A DNA stretch of 64,000 nt, from the NCBI GenBank assembly GCA_024426085.1, contig CP087974.1, positions 2,890,001-2,954,000 of the forward strand. Reading direction: 5' to 3'. This DNA is from Rhizobium sp. RCAM05350 (lineage in GTDB: Bacteria; Pseudomonadota; Alphaproteobacteria; Rhizobiales; Rhizobiaceae). The first letter of the stretch is position 1. Every line of letters starts with the position of its first letter. Below the pieces are notes generated by a model. The model was not told the origin of the DNA, made no database searches, and saw nothing but the letters and a program-made list of their open reading frames with translations. Both the position numbers and the translations under genes were made by a program. Of the stretch, positions 9,256 to 20,241 are shown piece after piece.

Positions 9256-10339
9256 TCATGCCCGCCGGATCGCCTGGCCGGCGTTGTCGAAAAGGTGGCA
9301 AGCGTTGTGGTTGATCTTGAGTGGAACCTGTTCGCCGGTACCGATCCGGTGATCGCCAGCGATACGGGCGATGGCGGGTTCGCCGGCGGTCTGAAAAGAG
9401 ACATAGGTCTCCATGCCCAACCGTTCCGACAGCACGGCCCGAACGGTTATGTCCGCCGCAGCCAGTTCTGCCAGCGACAGGTCCTCGGGCCGGATGCCCA
9501 ATTGCAGCTTCTCACCCGCTCTCACGCCTTTCGCGCCGTTCAGCACGACACTCCAGCCATCGTCGGTGACGATCTTGGCCGTGGTACCGTCGACGGTTTC
9601 GACGCGAGCCGGGAAGACGTTCATCTTCGGCGAGCCGATGAACTGGCCGACGAAGAGATTGTCAGGTTCCTTGTAGAGCGCAATCGGATGGTCGGCCTGC
9701 TGGACCTGGCCTTCGCTCAGCACGACGATGCGATCAGCAAGCGTCATCGCCTCCACCTGATCGTGCGTGACGTAGATGATGGTCGATTTTGTCGTGCGAT
9801 GCAGTTCCTGCAACTCGGCCCGCATTTGTACGCGCAGTGCCGCGTCGAGATTGGACAGGGGCTCATCGAACAGGATGACCTTCGGTTCCTTGATGATCGC
9901 TCGCCCGATGGCAACCCCGCTGCCGCTGCCCGCCGGAGAGAGCCTGCGGCTTGCGGTCCAGCAGCTTTTCAAGCTGCAGCTTGTCGGCTACTTCGCCAAC
10001 GCGCCGCCGGATCTCGGCCTTGTTGGTGCCCTTGAGGTCCAGCGAGAAGCCGATGTTTTCGGCGACCGTCATGTGCGGATAAAGCGCATAGGACTGGAAC
10101 ACCATCGCCAGGCCGCGCTTGTCGGGTGAGACGTCGTTCATCAGTTCGCCATCCAGCCGGAATTCGCCATCGCTGATCGATTCCAACCCGGCGATCATCC
10201 GGAGCAGCGTGGACTTGCCGCAGCCCGAAGGTCCGACGAAGACGGCGAACTCGCCCTGCGCAATCGAGATATCGACGCCCTTGATGACCTCGAGAGCCCC
10301 GAAGCGTTTGCGGATATTGGTAAGGGTAATGGAGGACAT
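9256..10339 (-). CDS. ABC sugar transporter ATPase, UgpC/MalK type (one frame break)
   Basis: About 360 residues. Walker [11 protein letters not shown]-loop [13 protein letters not shown], signature LSGGQRQR, Walker [14 protein letters not shown] and switch [14 protein letters not shown], followed by the C-terminal TOBE/MalK-type domain ([25 protein letters not shown]) that marks the MalK-UgpC group. An extra G near 9920, inside the signature region, splits the frame between GGQRQR and [12 protein letters not shown]. It energises the two permeases encoded immediately upstream. Confidence 0.9.
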
Positions 10340-10345
10340 GTCTGT

Positions 10346-11245
10346 TTATCCCTTCAATCCGCCGCCGAAGGTCTGCACCAGGAACCGCCGCGCCAGTGCA
10401 AAGGCGATGATGGCGGGGGCGGTGTAGACGACGGCGATGGCGGCCAAGAGGCCATAGTCAATCTGGCTGTCACGCAGGAAGGCGCTGTAGATGCCGAGCG
10501 GCAGCATCTTGAGCTCGGGCGACGAGATGAATGTCAGCGGGAAGAGGAAATCTCCCCAGGCTGCAATGAATGCGAAGAGCCCCGAGGCTGCCAGCCCCGG
10601 CATGGCCAACGGCACCAGCACGCGACGCAGCCGCTGGCCGAAGGTGGCGCCGTCCATAATGGCGGCCTCTTCGTATTCACGCGGGACGGAATCGAAGAAG
10701 GTTTTCATGATCCACAGCGCCAGCGGCAGGTGCATGGTGGCGAGCAGCAGGATCAACCCGAGATAACCATCGATGAAACCGACGATCCGCATCACCTGCC
10801 GGAAGTGTTCCGGCGGGACAACGGATCGGACGACGCCGGCGATGGCGAGGTTGCAGGTCAGCATGACCTTGTAGAGCGGCACGATCAGCGCGGTCGGCGG
10901 GATGACCCGGACGAGAATGATCGAGTAGAGGAAGGGCCGCTTCCACCAGGCCTGAGTACGGGACAAGGCATAACCGCCGAACCCCGAAAGGACGAGCACG
11001 AGCAACGTTGCGCCGCCGCAGACGATCAGCGAGTTCATCAGCCACAGGAAGCCGTCTTCCTCATAGAAGACGCGGAAGAAATTGCTGAAATCGACCTGAT
11101 CGGGCATTTTCAGGAACAGCCCGGCGCCGGGATCGAAGGCAGCGACGAGCAGCCAGACGAACGGCATGACACAATAAAGGCTGATGACGAGCAGCAGGCC
11201 GAAGCGGCTGGCGGCAGTCGTCTTTGTTTGTTTGCGCTGGGCCAT
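10346..11245 (-). CDS. ABC sugar transporter permease, MalG/UgpE type
   Basis: Intact 299-residue inner-membrane permease with six predicted membrane segments and the ATPase-contact EAA loop EEAAIMDGATFGQRLRRVLV around residue 190. The N-terminus MAQRKQTKTTAASRFG is cytoplasmic. The ATG overlaps the stop of the upstream permease by one base, and the ATPase gene follows 6 bases after its end. Pairs with the MalF-type permease as a heterodimer. Confidence 0.92.
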   Translation of the reverse strand: MAQRKQTKTTAASRFGLLLVISLYCVMPFVWLLVAAFDPGAGLFLKMPDQVDFSNFFRVFYEEDGFLWLMNSLIVCGGATLLVLVLSGFGGYALSRTQAWWKRPFLYSIILVRVIPPTALIVPLYKVMLTCNLAIAGVVRSVVPPEHFRQVMRIVGFIDGYLGLILLLATMHLPLALWIMKTFFDSVPREYEEAAIMDGATFGQRLRRVLVPLAMPGLAASGLFAFIAAWGDFLFPLTFISSPELKMLPLGIYSAFLRDSQIDYGLLAAIAVVYTAPAIIAFALARRFLVQTFGGGLKG

Positions 11246-12129
11246 CAGACATCCACCTTCAAGGCTCGGACATAAAGCATCCCGATGACCAGTGAGAACA
11301 CCAGCACCACCACTGCGACCGCCGAGCCATAGCCAAGCTGGTAGGAGTTGAACGACTGGTTGTAGATGTAGATGCCGATCAGTTCGGTCGATCCGGCCGG
11401 TCCGCCGCGGGTCAGCGCAAAGACGAGGCCGAAGATCGCGATGGTCGATACGGTGGAGACGAGCAGATAGAGAAAGATCGTCGGCACCAGCAGCGGCAGC
11501 GTGATACGGCGGAAGATCTGGCTGGTGTTGGCGCCGTCCATCCGGGCGGCCTCGTAAAGCTCATCCGAGATCGAACTCAGGCCCGACGTCATCAGGATCA
11601 TGGCAAAGCCGATACCGCGCCAGATGTTGACGATGATGATCATGGTCAAGGGAAAGCTGGTCAGCCAGCGCTGCGGATCGACGCCGAACCAGGCGACGAT
11701 ATTGTTGAGCGTTCCATATTCCCCGGCCGCCAGCATCGAGGCCCACATCAGCGCTGCCACGACTTCCGGCACCGCGTTCGGCATCAGAATGATCGCGTTG
11801 ACGAGCGGGCGGAGCGCGAAGCGGCGGTTCAGAAGCATGGCCGACATCAGGCCGAGGATGAGCTGGCCGATGATCGCCGAGAACAGGACGAACCAGAAGG
11901 TGACCGCCAGCGAGCGCCAGAAGTTCTGATCGGTCAGGAGCTTGGCGTAGTTGGCAAGGCCGACGAACCGTGGGTTCATCGCCGCAGGCCCGCTCAGTGC
12001 TTCATTGGTCAGGCTGGTGTAGACGGCAAAGCCGGCGGGGTATGCCACGAAGGCCGCCAACAGGAGCACGGAGGGCAGAATCAGGAATCTGTTCCGCCAT
12101 GCCTCGCGACGGGTGAAGCTGGCTGACAT
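11245..12129 (-). CDS. ABC sugar transporter permease, MalF/UgpA type
   Basis: Intact permease of 294 residues with six membrane segments and the EAA loop YEAARMDGANTSQIFRRITL near residue 190. I chose the ATG at 12129 (MSASFTRREAWRNR) because AAGGAAG stands just upstream; an in-frame start 72 bases earlier has no such site and would put a charged tail before a normal family N-terminus. Co-transcribed with the binding protein upstream and the MalG-type permease downstream. Confidence 0.9.
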   Translation of the reverse strand: MSASFTRREAWRNRFLILPSVLLLAAFVAYPAGFAVYTSLTNEALSGPAAMNPRFVGLANYAKLLTDQNFWRSLAVTFWFVLFSAIIGQLILGLMSAMLLNRRFALRPLVNAIILMPNAVPEVVAALMWASMLAAGEYGTLNNIVAWFGVDPQRWLTSFPLTMIIIVNIWRGIGFAMILMTSGLSSISDELYEAARMDGANTSQIFRRITLPLLVPTIFLYLLVSTVSTIAIFGLVFALTRGGPAGSTELIGIYIYNQSFNSYQLGYGSAVAVVVLVFSLVIGMLYVRALKVDV

Positions 12130-12257
12130 TATCTGTCGCTTCCTTTTGAAGTTCGGGCGGTCACCCGGATCTGTATCGAAGGAAGGCGCTCCGGAAAGCA
12201 CACTTCAACGTTCGGATGTGGGTCGGAGCGCGCTGCGCACTCCGGCCCATCGCGTGC

Positions 12258-13550
12258 TTACTTCACCTGATCTTCGCCCAATGTGGACTTGGCATAGTCG
12301 ACGAGGATCTTTTGTGCCCCGGCTGCATCGGTATTACCCAACAGCAGTGCCTCGGTTGCACGGGCCACGCCGTCGACGACGGTCGAGAACCCGGGTGCGG
12401 TCTTCAGGAAGGCGGCCTTGTCGAGATAACTCATGATCGGAACCAGCGCCGTCAGTTTCTGGAACTCGGCATTGTCGAGCGCATCCTTGCGGGAGGGCAG
12501 GTTGCCTTCGTTGGCGGCGTAGCTGACCATCAGATCAACAGAGCCCATTGCCTGCAGCACCTTCTTGGCGGCGTCGGGATTGGCAGCGGAAGCGCCCACA
12601 GCCCAGGGATGGCTCAAGCTGACCATCACGTGCTCGCCGCCATTCTTGCCGGGTACGGCCCAAGTACCGACGACTTTGGTGACATCAGGGATTGGGTTCT
12701 TGCTTTTCGGACCCCAGTCAAAGATCAGGCACCACGAACCGCAGCTGGTGATCAAGAGCTCGCCGGCCGGGAACATCTGGTATTTCGGGATCACCCAAGG
12801 CTCAGGCCCTAGCAGCGGGTCGACCGGCAGAAGCTTGTTCTTCACCATCTGCTCGTAGAACCCGAACACTTCCGTGATGCCGGGGCTTGTCAGGTCCAGC
12901 TTGCCATCATCGGTGGCAATCTGCGGTGTCGAACTGCCGGAGAGCAGGTGCCGGAAACCTTCGACGAAGGGACCGCCACCCCAGGTCACACCCATCGGCA
13001 GCATCAGCGAGTATTGCCCGGTCTTGGCCTTGGCATCGATTGCGCGCTGCATGAGCTCATCCCATGTCTTGGGCTGCTCGGTCGATATTCCGGCCTTCTC
13101 CAGCACATCGCGCCGGAAATAAAGCTGTTGTACCGACAGCATGGTTGGCATGACGTACATCTTGCCGTCGTCCGATGTGCCCAGCTGCTTGGCGATGTCA
13201 TAGAAATGCCCATAGGCTTCGGAGCCCTGCACTTCGGCTGTTACGTCCTGCAGGTATCCGGCTGTCGAAAAATCCACCACCTGGCTGATTTCGGGCAGGG
13301 AAAAGATATCCGGGCCGGTGCCGGCAGCAAGCTCCGTGAGAAGCTTGGAGACATATTCCCGGTCAGGTCCGGGATATTCGACAAGCTCGATATCGACGCC
13401 TGTCGCAGCCTCCATCTTAGGGATCACTGCCTGAAGCGCGTCTATCCTGGCCTGCCTGTGCTCTGCAATCCGAACGGTCTCGGCCAATGCCTGCTGGCTG
13501 GCCATTACCGTCGTCAGAACGCAGCACGCCCAAAGTCCTTGCTTGAACAT
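12258..13550 (-). CDS. ABC sugar transporter extracellular binding protein (SBP_bac_1 family)
   Basis: Intact 430-residue periplasmic protein. Signal peptide MFKQGLWACCVLTTVMASQQ with cleavage near ALA-ETV, then a family 1 extracellular solute-binding fold: LLTELAAGTGPDIFSLPE, MYVMPTMLSVQQLYFRRDVL, TWDELMQRA and a late WAVGASAANPDAAKKVLQAM. Captures a sugar or oligosaccharide for the MalFGK-type importer encoded downstream. The 128 bases before the next permease hold GC-rich inverted repeats near 12225-12245, a likely expression-lowering hairpin. The promoter lies in the 144-base divergent region shared with the AraC gene at 13695. Confidence 0.9.
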   Translation of the reverse strand: MFKQGLWACCVLTTVMASQQALAETVRIAEHRQARIDALQAVIPKMEAATGVDIELVEYPGPDREYVSKLLTELAAGTGPDIFSLPEISQVVDFSTAGYLQDVTAEVQGSEAYGHFYDIAKQLGTSDDGKMYVMPTMLSVQQLYFRRDVLEKAGISTEQPKTWDELMQRAIDAKAKTGQYSLMLPMGVTWGGGPFVEGFRHLLSGSSTPQIATDDGKLDLTSPGITEVFGFYEQMVKNKLLPVDPLLGPEPWVIPKYQMFPAGELLITSCGSWCLIFDWGPKSKNPIPDVTKVVGTWAVPGKNGGEHVMVSLSHPWAVGASAANPDAAKKVLQAMGSVDLMVSYAANEGNLPSRKDALDNAEFQKLTALVPIMSYLDKAAFLKTAPGFSTVVDGVARATEALLLGNTDAAGAQKILVDYAKSTLGEDQVK

Positions 13551-13694
13551 TCTCTCTCCTCCCTATCGATCATCCCGCGTCCTGATACGGCCAGCACACC
13601 ACTCTCCTCAGTAGTGCCCGCTTGCCCGGACTTGACAACCATTGACATCGTAAGTCAGATATATCCATGTTTCTTGGGCGAGATTGATAATTTT

Positions 13695-14585
13695 ATGGGA
13701 ATATTTGATACGGCGGAGCACCTGACAGTCAGCCTGAGCACCAAGATCGGTCCCAATGATTCATTTCACGTCAATCGCCCGTTTATCGAAGCGGCGCCGC
13801 CTCCGACGATTCACGATCACGACTTCTTTGAATGCTTCTGGATCGCTTCCGGCTGGTGTACCCACTACATCAACAGGGCGACCGAGCGGCTGGAAACCGG
13901 CACGCTGATGTTCATCCGGCCACCGGATTGGCACGCGTTCCAGAATGCCGATGGGCCACCCTGCCAGATGGTCAATGTTGCCTTCAGCGCCGAGACGGCA
14001 GCGCATCTGCGTGATCGCTATGCCAGCGATCTGGAAGGCAGGTTCTTCTGGACCAACGACCGGAGACCGGCCTCGTTCTTGCTGGACTCGGCCCAGATGC
14101 GCGATCTCTCCGTACTGGAACAGGGGCTTGACCGCGGCACGCGCTCGCTTGCCCGCATCGAGAGCTTTTTGCTGACCCTGATGGCGGATTTTCTTGCAGG
14201 CACGCCTGACACGCCTGCCGAGGCGCCCGACTGGTTGATTCGTGCCTTTGAGGCATTCGCCGACCCCGCAGCGCTGCGAGGCGGCGTTCCCGCCCTGGTG
14301 GATCGACGGGGCGAAGCCACGAGCACGTCTCAAGGACCTTCCGACGGCTGTTTGGTCAGACGCCATCTGCCTATGTGAACGCATTGCGAATGAACCTCGC
14401 GGCGCGCTCAGTTGGCTGGATCGGACACGCCGATCATGGAGGTTGCGCTGGATTGCGGCGTCGAAGACCTCAGTCACTTCTACCGGCTCTTTCGAGAGAC
14501 CCACGGCATAAGTCCGATGCGCTATCGGCGGCGAGCCCGCGTCGATCTCGTTCATCCACAACCCGTGACAGCGTTCGCGACATGA
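13695..14585 (+). CDS. AraC-family transcriptional regulator (two frame breaks)
   Basis: About 296 residues: an N-terminal cupin-type sensing domain (PPTIHDHDFFECFWIASG, ETGTLMFIRPPDWHAFQNAD) and a C-terminal pair of helix-turn-helix motifs. The first is read after the break near 14310 as GRSHEHVSRTFRRLFGQTPS; the second, after another near 14412, as PIMEVALDCGVEDLSHFYRLF followed by ETHGISPMRYRRR. Divergent from the sugar-binding protein gene at 13550, so probably its activator with the uptake sugar as ligand. The start at ATG 13695 gives the usual AraC/cupin N-terminus. Confidence 0.83.
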
Positions 14586-14610
14586 GAGTTTCAGCAAGGG
14601 AAATGCAAAA

Positions 14611-15447
14611 ATGAAAATCGCACTGACAGGGGCGGGGGAAAGCTCGGACAGGCGATCCTGCCGCTGGCGCTGGCCGAGGGCCATCAGGTGGTCGCCATCG
14701 ACCGCCAGCTGCCTGTCCTGCCCGCGGGGGTCGCAGGTTACTCGGTCGAGATGTCCGACTATGAGGGCCTTGTCAGCGCTTTCTCAGGCTGCGATGCCTT
14801 GATCCATATGGCGGCGATCCCAAGCCCGAGGGCGCTACCCGATCATTACGTTCATGCCAACAATGTTGTCGGCAGCTACAATGCGATGCGCGCAGCCATC
14901 GAAGCGGGGATCTCGCGGATCTGCCAGGGCTCCAGTGTGAACGCGCTTGGTCTGGCCTATGCTCAGGAACGCCGCTTTGACTATTTCCCGGTGGACGAAT
15001 TGCATCCGACCTATTGCGACGAGGGTTACAGCCTGTCGAAATGGATTTGCGAACAGCAGGCCGATAGCCTGACACGGCGGTTTACCAATCTTTCCATTGC
15101 CAGCTTGCGCTTCCATTGGGTGGTTGCGGACCGCGGACAGGCCGCCGCCCAGACTTTGACAAGCGAAAAGGGCCGGGTCAGAACTTTGGGGCTACGTGCT
15201 CGCTGCCGATGCCGCGCGTGCTTGCCTTTTGGCGCTGACAGCACCGTTCAGAGGACACGAGGTGTTCTACATCGTAGCCGACGATACGACTTTGGATTCC
15301 CCGACCGCCGAAGCCGCCGCTACCTACTATTTACAGGTCCCATGGCGCGATGGCCCCATTGGTCGAGCCTCGTTTTTCTCCAATGCGAAGTCTAGGCGGA
15401 TTCTGGGTTGGAGCCCTGCGTCGGCCACGGGCTCATGTTCCAAGTGA
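14611..15447 (+). CDS. NAD-dependent epimerase/dehydratase family protein (two frame breaks)
   Basis: About 278 residues of an extended SDR. The nucleotide-binding glycine motif TGAGGKLGQAIL is recovered when one G is restored to the run at 14631-14640. Further blocks: LIHMAAIPSPRALPDHY, the catalytic Ser region ICQGSSVNALG and the YxxxK motif YSLSKWICEQQ. A second break near 15180 precedes ELWGYVLAADAARACLLAL. The length and layout resemble uronate dehydrogenase and nucleoside-sugar epimerase relatives. It follows the AraC gene by 25 bases, so it probably belongs to the same sugar-acid pathway. The exact substrate is not readable, and the C-terminus (GWSPASATGSCSK) may be altered by a further error. 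Confidence 0.72.
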
Positions 15448-15574
15448 CGGAGATGTTTCCCCAAACAGGGATCATTAGATCATGAGAGAAGCCAATCCTT
15501 CGCCAATTCCAAGGACAGAGGCGATGATGATCCGCGGTGCTTTTATCTCAATCGTGCAGTCATGGATCGGTTGA

Positions 15575-17264
15575 CTATCGGAGCCAGCTGGGCAGCCGGG
15601 CCGGAACGCCGCCGATCACGGCAGCCTCGACGCAATCGGCAAGGCTGCCGAAGCGGACGACGCGGTTGCTGAGGCCGGGGCCATAATGGGCGTATTTGCC
15701 GGAATTGGTGATCAGCGTGCGGGTGCGTGTCGGGAAAACCGGTTCGCTGATCGAACACCAGCAAAGATCGGGCACGATGCGCACGCCGCTCTGTTCGAGG
15801 CTTTCGAGCGTGCCGTCAGCGCGCCTCGGCGATGACCTGATGGCCTGCGGTGACGATGACGGCGACATTCGGGTGGCGCTGGCGCCCGGCAAGTGCTGCC
15901 GCCAGTGCCCGGCATTCGTTAAGCGAGGCATGCGGGCTGCCGATGGCGACGAGTTCGACCTGCTCCGGCCCCGCATTCAACCGGGTCCAGGCCTCTGCCA
16001 TTTCGGCGCGGGTGATAGTTTTTCGCTCCGCACCTGCGACTGCCGCCCCTTCGGATTCAGGCGTTACGCCTTCGATGTGCAGCATCGGTGCCGCAGACGT
16101 GGTGCCGAAGGCGGCGCAGAGCGCCTTGAGGTCGTCTTTCGAAGGGCGTGCTGAAGCGAGACCTTGCAAGAGAGGGATGCGGTCCGGCGCGGCATGCCCG
16201 GCGAGATAGCCGATCAGCGGCCAGAAGGCGTCATCGACATTTTCGGGCAATTCGACATCGATGATCGACTTGGCCTTGCGGTTCTCCGTCAAGTAGACCC
16301 CCGACAGCGGTGCTCGCCCGGTGAGCGCGATGCACAGGTCGAGGAAGTCCGGGTGTTTTGGCGTGCGGGCGCCGAGCACTGTATTGGCGAAGATGACGGC
16401 GTTGGATTCCGCCCAGGCAATCGCTTCGCCTGCCTGCGGCGCGCTGGCCAGAAGGTATGGAGAACAGGTGAAGGTGGGCCGGCAGCCCATGCGGACATAG
16501 GCATCGGCGAGCCTTGCGGCCGGACCACCGAAGGAACTGGGCACACCCTGTGCCCGCCAGTTGGCGTGATCGACCGAAATCGCATTCATGGTGGTTGGCA
16601 CGCGAACCTGCGCGCCCATGTCTGCCATTCTTTCGGCAAAAACCAGATTGGCGGGGCTGGCATAAATGCAGCCGTCGATATGGCCTTGCGTCACATCGAC
16701 CAAGCAGTTTGCGCCCTGCTGAGCAGCCATGGCGCAGATGATCCGCATCGCTTGCTGGATCGCCTGCCCCTGCTCGCCGTCCAGCATCGCACGATCGGTG
16801 TCGCTGAGATCGAGCGTCGCGATACGCGGCGGCATGACGGGAAGTGTTACGCCGTCCGCCTCGATCGAGGTTGCGGTGATACGCGCGGTTTTGGCATGCG
16901 ACAGCGCCGCAAAACTCGCCGGTGCGAGACGCAGAACGGGAAGCGGCTTGCCGAACATTTCAGCCGCGATTAGCGCGCCGAGCGTCAACACATCTTCGGC
17001 TTCGCTGAACACCAGTGCTGCCGGCGCCCGGCCGGTCAGGATAAGATCGAGAAGCACGCCCGATCCAGTGCAGGACCCCCGGCTCGACGGCATCATCAGG
17101 ATGCCGCCTGTCAGACAGACACCATGGAGGGGATGATGCACGTCGATAACGCTGCCGGTCTCGGGCGAGACACCGCCCCAGAAGCTCAAGGGCTCGACCG
17201 AGGCGATGACCGGCCCCTCTGCGTTGCCGCCGAGGATGCTGGAGGCGTGCATCGGATCGCTCAT
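15575..17264 (-). CDS. Aconitase X, single-chain type; likely cis-3-hydroxy-L-proline dehydratase (one frame break)
   Basis: About 563 residues in family order swivel domain (DUF126, residues 1-140, with [21 protein letters not shown]) then catalytic DUF521 domain. Catalytic-domain marks include [55 protein letters not shown] and the C-terminal [25 protein letters not shown]. Single-chain AcnX of Agrobacterium type is known to dehydrate cis-3-hydroxy-L-proline to pyrroline-2-carboxylate with an iron-sulfur cluster. Surrounding hydroxyproline genes support that role. An extra base near 15828 separates HQVIAEAR from the last 85 residues. The start overlaps the stop of the epimerase gene by four bases. 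Confidence 0.84.
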
Positions 17265-18264
17265 TTGACGACGAAACCGTGAGCAAACGGATCGCGGTCG
17301 TCGATGAAGATCGTGTTGATCCCGGTCATGCGAGCCCAGCCGGCGATCGAAGGGATGATCGCATCGCGATCGGCAACCTTGGTTGCTGCCTCGACACGGC
17401 CCTTGAACAGCGAGCCGATGATCGACTCGTGGATGAATTCATCGCCGACAGCGAGCTTGCCCCTGGCGGCGAGCTGCGCCATGCGCGCCGAAGTGCCGGT
17501 GCCGCAGGGCGAGCGGTCGATGGCCTTGTCGCCGTAGAACACAGCGTTGCGGGCATGGGCAGTGGCATCCGTCGGCTTGCCGGTCCACTGGATGTGGCTG
17601 AGCCCGCGGATTTCGGGATGTTCGGGATGAACGAACTCGTATTTTTCATTCAGCGCGGCGCGCAGTTTCGGGCTCCAGCCGATAAGCTCGCCTGCCGTGT
17701 GATCGGCCATATCCTTGGAAATTCTTCTGCGGCTCGACGATGGCGTAGAAATTGCCGCCATAGGCGACATCGACGACGATCTCGCCCAACCCCTCAACTT
17801 CGGCCGTCAGGCCCTCGGCAAACAGGAAGCCAGGAACGTTGGTCAGCCGGACTTCCTCGACGAAGCGGCCTTCCTGGCGATAGGTGATGTCCACCTTGCC
17901 GGCGGGCGCGTCGATCGACAGCTTGCCGGGCTCGCGCGGCATGATCAGGCCGTTCTCGATCGCCATGGTGATGGTGCCGATGGTGCCGTGGCCGCACATC
18001 GGCAGGCAGCCGGAGGTCTCGATGAAGAGAACCGCGACGTCGCAGTCGGGGCGGGTCGGCGGATAAAGGATCGAGCCCGACATCATGTCATGGCCGCGCG
18101 GCTCGAACATCAGGCCCGTGCGGATCCAGTCGAATTCCCGCAGGAAATGGGCGCGCTTCTCCAGCATGTTGGCGCCCTCGAGGCGCGGCCCGCCGCCGGA
18201 AACGAGGCGGGACCGGGTTTCCGCAGGTATGCCCGTCAAGGCAGGAGAAGGTATAGGTGGCCAT
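17261..18264 (-). CDS. 4-hydroxyproline 2-epimerase, proline racemase family (two frame breaks)
   Basis: About 333 residues opening [18 protein letters not shown], then [20 protein letters not shown], closely like the Brucella enzyme once described as a proline racemase. Both catalytic cysteines are present: [10 protein letters not shown] near residue 90 and [14 protein letters not shown] near residue 235, the Cys/Cys pair of true epimerases. It converts trans-4-hydroxy-L-proline to cis-4-hydroxy-D-proline for the oxidase encoded 15 bases upstream. Extra C residues near 18213 (GGTCCCGCC) and 17718 (TTTCCAAGG) break the frame; both sit in short runs. The C-terminus [14 protein letters not shown] is the family ending. 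Confidence 0.9.
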
Positions 18265-18279
18265 GGTGAAGGACCTTTG

Positions 18280-19519
18280 TCAGAAGCGTTGAGGCGAAAG
18301 AGATGTGATGTCGATCGGCGGTGTTTTACCAGTCAAAAGATCGGCAACCAACCGGGCAGTTCCGGCTGATTGCGTCAGGCCGAGATGACCGTGGCCGAAG
18401 GCATGGATGACCCGCGGTGTTGCCCGGGCGCGACCGATGGCCGGCAGGCTGTCGGGCAGCGAGGGGCGGAAGCCGAACCATTGGGTGCCGCCCTGCGTCT
18501 TCAGCCTAGGCAGAAAATCCTTGGCTTTCTTCAGCATAGCTTCCGACCGGCGGAAATTCGGTGGCAGATCAAGTCCTCCGAGCTCGACGGCGCCGCCAAC
18601 GCGGATCCCTGTCGACAGGCGCGTGACGACAAAGCCGTGACCGCCAAAGGTGACCTGTGTCCGCAAGTCGAACGCGTCGGCCGGCAGCGTCGTGTTGTAG
18701 CCGCGCTCGGTTTCCAGCGGAATGCGCTCGCCAAGGCTGCGGGCGATACGGTGAGAAAAGGCACCTGCCGACAGCACGACCTGCAGCCCACGGCGGATTT
18801 CGCCACCTTCGCTCAACACCTCAACCCCACCCTCGACCGGCCGAAGCGCCGTGACATTGGTGCGCTCCAGGATGCCGCCCTGGCTGCGGAAATAATCTGC
18901 CAGCGCGAGTGTGTAGAGTTTTGGGTCGGCGATCGAGTACCAGCCCGGCGTGAAGGTGCCGTGGGTGAAGCGTGCATCAAGCCCCGGCTGGATGCCGGCC
19001 ATGCCGGAAGCGTCGACGTGATGGAATTCGATGCCGTGTGCCTCGCGCACCTTCCATCCGGGCAGCGAGGCCTTCAGCTCCGCCTGGCTTTCATAGACCT
19101 GCAGGTTTCCGTCCTTGCGCAGCATGGGTATCGTGCCCGTGCGCTGCAGGAAAGGCTCAAGCTCGGCCTTCGAAAGGTCCATCAACGCGGTCTGCACGGT
19201 CGTGGATTTTGCGACCTGTTCGGGCGTGCAGGCCCGCCAGAAGCGGAACATCCAGGGGGCGATCTTGAACGCGTAGGCTGGTGGAACCGACAGCGGCCCG
19301 AGCGGATCGAGCAGCCATTTCGGTGCTTTTTCAGGATTCCCGGCGAGGCAAGCGGCAGGATATCCGTAAAAGCGAAAGCCCCGGCATTGCCGGCGGAGGC
19401 GCCGGCTGCCGGGCCTTCGCGATCCAGCACGGTAACCGTCATCCCCGCGCCTGGGCGGCGATTGCTGCCGAGAGCCCGACGACCCCGGCACCGATGACGA
19501 TGACGTCCGGATCAGCCAT
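18280..19519 (-). CDS. FAD-dependent D-amino-acid dehydrogenase, DadA/D-hydroxyproline type (two frame breaks)
   Basis: About 414 residues of the DAO (PF01266) family. The N-terminal FAD dinucleotide motif is VIVIGAGVVGLSAAIAAQARG, followed after a missing base near 19447 by MTVTVLDREGPAAGASAGNAG. A second lost base near 19330, in an A run, separates LKK from APKWLLDPLGPLSV. The C-terminal GHGHLGLTQSAGTARLVADL is the usual FAD-binding end of DadA. Expected reaction: oxidation of cis-4-hydroxy-D-proline to 4-hydroxy-pyrroline-2-carboxylate. The start codon overlaps the stop of the amino-acid ABC ATPase gene (TAATG), so transport and oxidation are co-expressed. Confidence 0.86.
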
Positions 19520-20241
19520 TAGCGGACGCTCGCCAGGAACGCCTGGGTATCGGGATGCTGCGGCGCGCCGAAGAGCTGATCCGGCGTGCCGATTTCAGCC
19601 ATGACACCATGATGGAAGAAGGCGACCCGATCGGAAACGTCGCGGGCAAAGGCCATTTCGTGCGTGACGCAGATCATCGTCATGCCCTCTTCCGCAAGCA
19701 TCTTCAACGTGTCGAGCACTTCGCCGACCAGCATCGGGTCAAGCGCCGAGGTGACTTCGTCGAACAGCATGTATTCGGGCGACATGGCCAGCGCCCGGGC
19801 AATCGCCATGCGCTGCTGCTGCCCACCCGACATACGGTTCGGATAGACCGACAGCTTTTCGCGCAGGCCGACATGGGTCAGCTGCTTGACGGCGATTTCC
19901 TCGGCCTTTTCCTTGGCAAGGCCCAGCACCTTTCGCGGCGCCAGCATGACGTTTTCCAGAACCGTCAGATGCGGGAACGCATTCCACTGCTGGAAGACGA
20001 TGCCGACCTTGCGACGCAGTTTGTTGAGATCGGTCTGCTTGCCGTGGACATCGGTGCCGTCGATGGTGATCTGACCCGAGTTGATCGGCTCCAGCCCGTT
20101 GATGCAGGTCAGAAGCGTCGATTTTCCCGATCCGGACCCACCGATGATGGTGACCACCTCACCCTTGTTCACAGTGAGGTTGATCCCCTTCAAAACCTCC
20201 AGTGCGCTGAAGGATTTGCGAACGTCTTTAATTTCAATCAT
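19519..20241 (-). CDS. Polar amino-acid ABC transporter ATPase (HisP/GlnQ type)
   Basis: Intact 240-residue ATPase: Walker A GGSGSGKST, Q-loop FQQWNAFPHLTV, signature MSGGQQQRMAIARAL, Walker B YMLFDEVTSALDP and switch VTHEMAFARDV. All are typical of the polar amino-acid group. I use the ATG at 20241 (MIEIKDVRKSF), which overlaps the permease stop; an upstream in-frame start adds eleven unrelated residues. Drives hydroxyproline uptake, by context. Confidence 0.92.
   Translation of the reverse strand: MIEIKDVRKSFSALEVLKGINLTVNKGEVVTIIGGSGSGKSTLLTCINGLEPINSGQITIDGTDVHGKQTDLNKLRRKVGIVFQQWNAFPHLTVLENVMLAPRKVLGLAKEKAEEIAVKQLTHVGLREKLSVYPNRMSGGQQQRMAIARALAMSPEYMLFDEVTSALDPMLVGEVLDTLKMLAEEGMTMICVTHEMAFARDVSDRVAFFHHGVMAEIGTPDQLFGAPQHPDTQAFLASVR

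Noticed and set aside
12948..14378. 476-codon plus frame suggesting a long N-terminal extension of the AraC regulator
   Set aside because: The first 249 codons are antisense to the sugar-binding protein gene; the regulator starts at 13695.
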